From Desulfobacterales bacterium (GTDB lineage: Bacteria; Desulfobacterota; Desulfobacteria; Desulfobacterales; UBA5852): a DNA stretch of 6,978 bases. The stretch spans positions 1-6,978 of the forward strand of contig JAERRP010000718.1 of assembly GCA_016735415.1 (NCBI GenBank). Reading direction: 5' to 3'. Of this stretch, positions 5,795 to 6,978 are shown piece after piece. Position 1 is the stretch's first letter. The number at the start of each line of letters is the position of its first letter. A model generated the notes under the pieces. That model saw only the letters and a program-made list of their open reading frames with translations, was not told the DNA's origin and made no database searches. The translations under genes and the position numbers were made by a program.

Positions 5795-5801
5795 CAAACC
5801 G

Positions 5802-6978
5802 TCATTTCTCCCCGGCCCTTGCAATCGGCAGACGAATGCAAAAAACGGTGCCGCTGCCCTGCTCGCTCGTCACCTCCATGCCCCCCCCCATGCCGTCAAT
5901 GATGCCGTAACATACGGCCAGCCCCAGGCCGGTCCCTTCGCCCACCGGCTTGGTTGTAAAAAAGGGAGAAAACACCTTCGTGAGATTTTCCGGACTGATG
6001 CCGCAGCCGTTGTCCGCAACTATGATTTCCACGAAGCCCTCCGACTTAACTTCCGTGGTAACGCTCAGCTCTCCGCCGGAGGCCCCGTGCCGCGCAAGAA
6101 TGGCGTCCATGGCGTTGTTGAACAGGTTGATCAGAACCTGTTGAAGCTGGGCCGGATCACCCTGGACCGGGGCGGTATCGCCCGCCACATCCTGCACCAC
6201 CGTGATCCCATGGACGCTTGCCTTTTTGGCCACCATCTGGATGACTTCGGGGATGTAATTGCGAAGATCGATGTTCTGAACCGTGGGGTCGCTTTGCCGG
6301 CCAAACCTTAAAATCGCCTGGGTGATTTGAGCGCAGCGGGAAATTTGAAGGGTCACCTGCGCCATCGACTCCTCCAGTTCCGTCAGTGACGGGGAGGCCT
6401 TTAAATCACCGGCCTCCTTGAAATCGCCCAAAATCGCCTCCATGAGAGATTGCTCGCCTTTGATGATCTGAAGGGGATTGTTGATTTCATGGGCAAACCC
6501 CGCGGCCATCTCCCCCAGCTCGGCCAGCCGGCTGGCACCGATGAGCTGCTGTCCCAATTGCTCCTTCTCCGCATCGATTTTTTCCATGCGGCCCACAATC
6601 CGGTTGGTGAGATAAAATGCGGCACCCACGATCAGAAAAGCGCCTAACAGACTAATCAGGGCGGTGGCGTAAATGGTGGTGCGAAGCGCGTGAAAGGCGT
6701 CGGATTTGGCCTGGCGCACGAATAAAACCCACGATCCGCCCTTGAGGGGTTCTGCGGCATACAGATATTTTTCCTTGGAAAAACAAGTGTGGCTCAGAAG
6801 GTCGATGCCATCCTGACGGTTTTCCAGATGAATCGTGTCACTGGGTTCCTCCAGAAGGTTTCCGCCGGATCTTCGCGTCGTCTGAAGCACGCCCTCCGAA
6901 TTGATGATGTAGGCTTCACCGGTTTGACCGATTTCCACGCGCCCCACCAGGGTGTTGCAGGTCCGGCTGTCGATGGTG
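5802..6978 (-). CDS. Membrane sensor histidine kinase (dCache-HisKA-HATPase), N-terminus outside the window
   Basis: The frame is open to the window edge, so 391 codons of the C-terminal part are visible. Counting from the first full codon (6977-6975), residues 1-~95 are the end of a periplasmic dCache-type sensor (VGRVEIGQTGEAYIIN and LQTTRRSGG are typical). A membrane helix follows at about 100-123, then a short coiled coil with no obvious full HAMP domain. The HisKA domain contains the phospho-accepting His163 in AHEINNPLQ (codon 6491-6489). The HATPase domain has an N-box (NLFNNAMDAI, 284-293), G1 box (DNGCGI, 322-327) and G2 box (GEGTGLGL, 346-353). All catalytic motifs are intact. This is the NtrB-like orthodox kinase type that autophosphorylates and passes phosphate to a receiver, most likely the one at 5255-5701. 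The ligand sensed by the Cache domain, often a small organic acid or amino acid, cannot be told. The GTG at 6947 is internal to the Cache domain and is not a real start. Confidence 0.94.
   Translation of the reverse strand, partial: TIDSRTCNTLVGRVEIGQTGEAYIINSEGVLQTTRRSGGNLLEEPSDTIHLENRQDGIDLLSHTCFSKEKYLYAAEPLKGGSWVLFVRQAKSDAFHALRTTIYATALISLLGAFLIVGAAFYLTNRIVGRMEKIDAEKEQLGQQLIGASRLAELGEMAAGFAHEINNPLQIIKGEQSLMEAILGDFKEAGDLKASPSLTELEESMAQVTLQISRCAQITQAILRFGRQSDPTVQNIDLRNYIPEVIQMVAKKASVHGITVVQDVAGDTAPVQGDPAQLQQVLINLFNNAMDAILARHGASGGELSVTTEVKSEGFVEIIVADNGCGISPENLTKVFSPFFTTKPVGEGTGLGLAVCYGIIDGMGGGMEVTSEQGSGTVFCIRLPIARAGEK

Noticed and set aside
5702..5801. CCCC/GGGG inverted repeat and possible promoter in the kinase-regulator gap
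   Set aside because: The stem is only four base pairs, and the TTGGAC-like hexamer has no matching -10 box at a proper distance.
5643..6311. Plus-strand open frame of 222 codons opposite the kinase
   Set aside because: It is antisense to the catalytic domain of the histidine kinase, and its composition is that of a shadow frame.
6945..6947. GTG codon as start of the histidine kinase
   Set aside because: The frame continues upstream to the window edge with sequence consistent with a Cache domain, and a start here would cut through that domain.

Overview
The window is a block of genes all read from the minus strand, so transcription runs from position 6978 towards position 1. It looks like a chromosomal piece from a Desulfobacterota-type (sulfate-reducing 'deltaproteobacterial') bacterium. 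That placement is an inference from the style of the proteins: a Cache-domain NtrB-like kinase, receiver-only regulators, 'MVPLxEY' CBS proteins, and a large SLC13 permease with an extra domain. No taxonomic marker gene is present. The left edge is not genomic: bases 1-28 match the Illumina P5/TruSeq universal adapter at 27 of 28 positions, so the genuine sequence begins at about base 29 and this is very probably a contig end.

Layout in transcription order: (1) 6978-5802, a sensor histidine kinase missing its N-terminus, with the end of a dCache sensor, one membrane helix, HisKA and HATPase. (2) 5701-5255, a receiver-only response regulator. (3) 5199-3346, a 617-residue SLC13/DASS-type permease with non-canonical substrate/Na+ motifs. 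(4) 3305-3144, a 53-residue single-span membrane protein. (5) 3130-2600, a Yip1-like multi-span membrane protein. (6) 2516-1614, a receiver fused to two CBS domains. (7) 1586-1176, a divergent receiver-only protein. (8) 1180-1016, a 165-base palindromic element that looks like a REP or MITE-type repeat. (9) 996-442, a free-standing two-CBS protein. (10) 303-~29, the N-terminus of a second membrane protein, probably another SLC13-type permease, cut off by the adapter. Intergenic gaps are short (12-100 bases), apart from the palindromic element and a 138-base gap before the last gene, so most of the block could be one operon.

How the genes may work together: the locus has a complete kinase-receiver pair and two further receiver proteins, yet no visible DNA-binding or other classical output domain. 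The outputs are CBS domains, which in other families bind adenine nucleotides, and they lie beside one or two anion/carboxylate-type permeases and small membrane proteins. A reasonable but untested hypothesis is that the phosphorelay and nucleotide-sensing proteins control transporter activity post-translationally rather than transcription.
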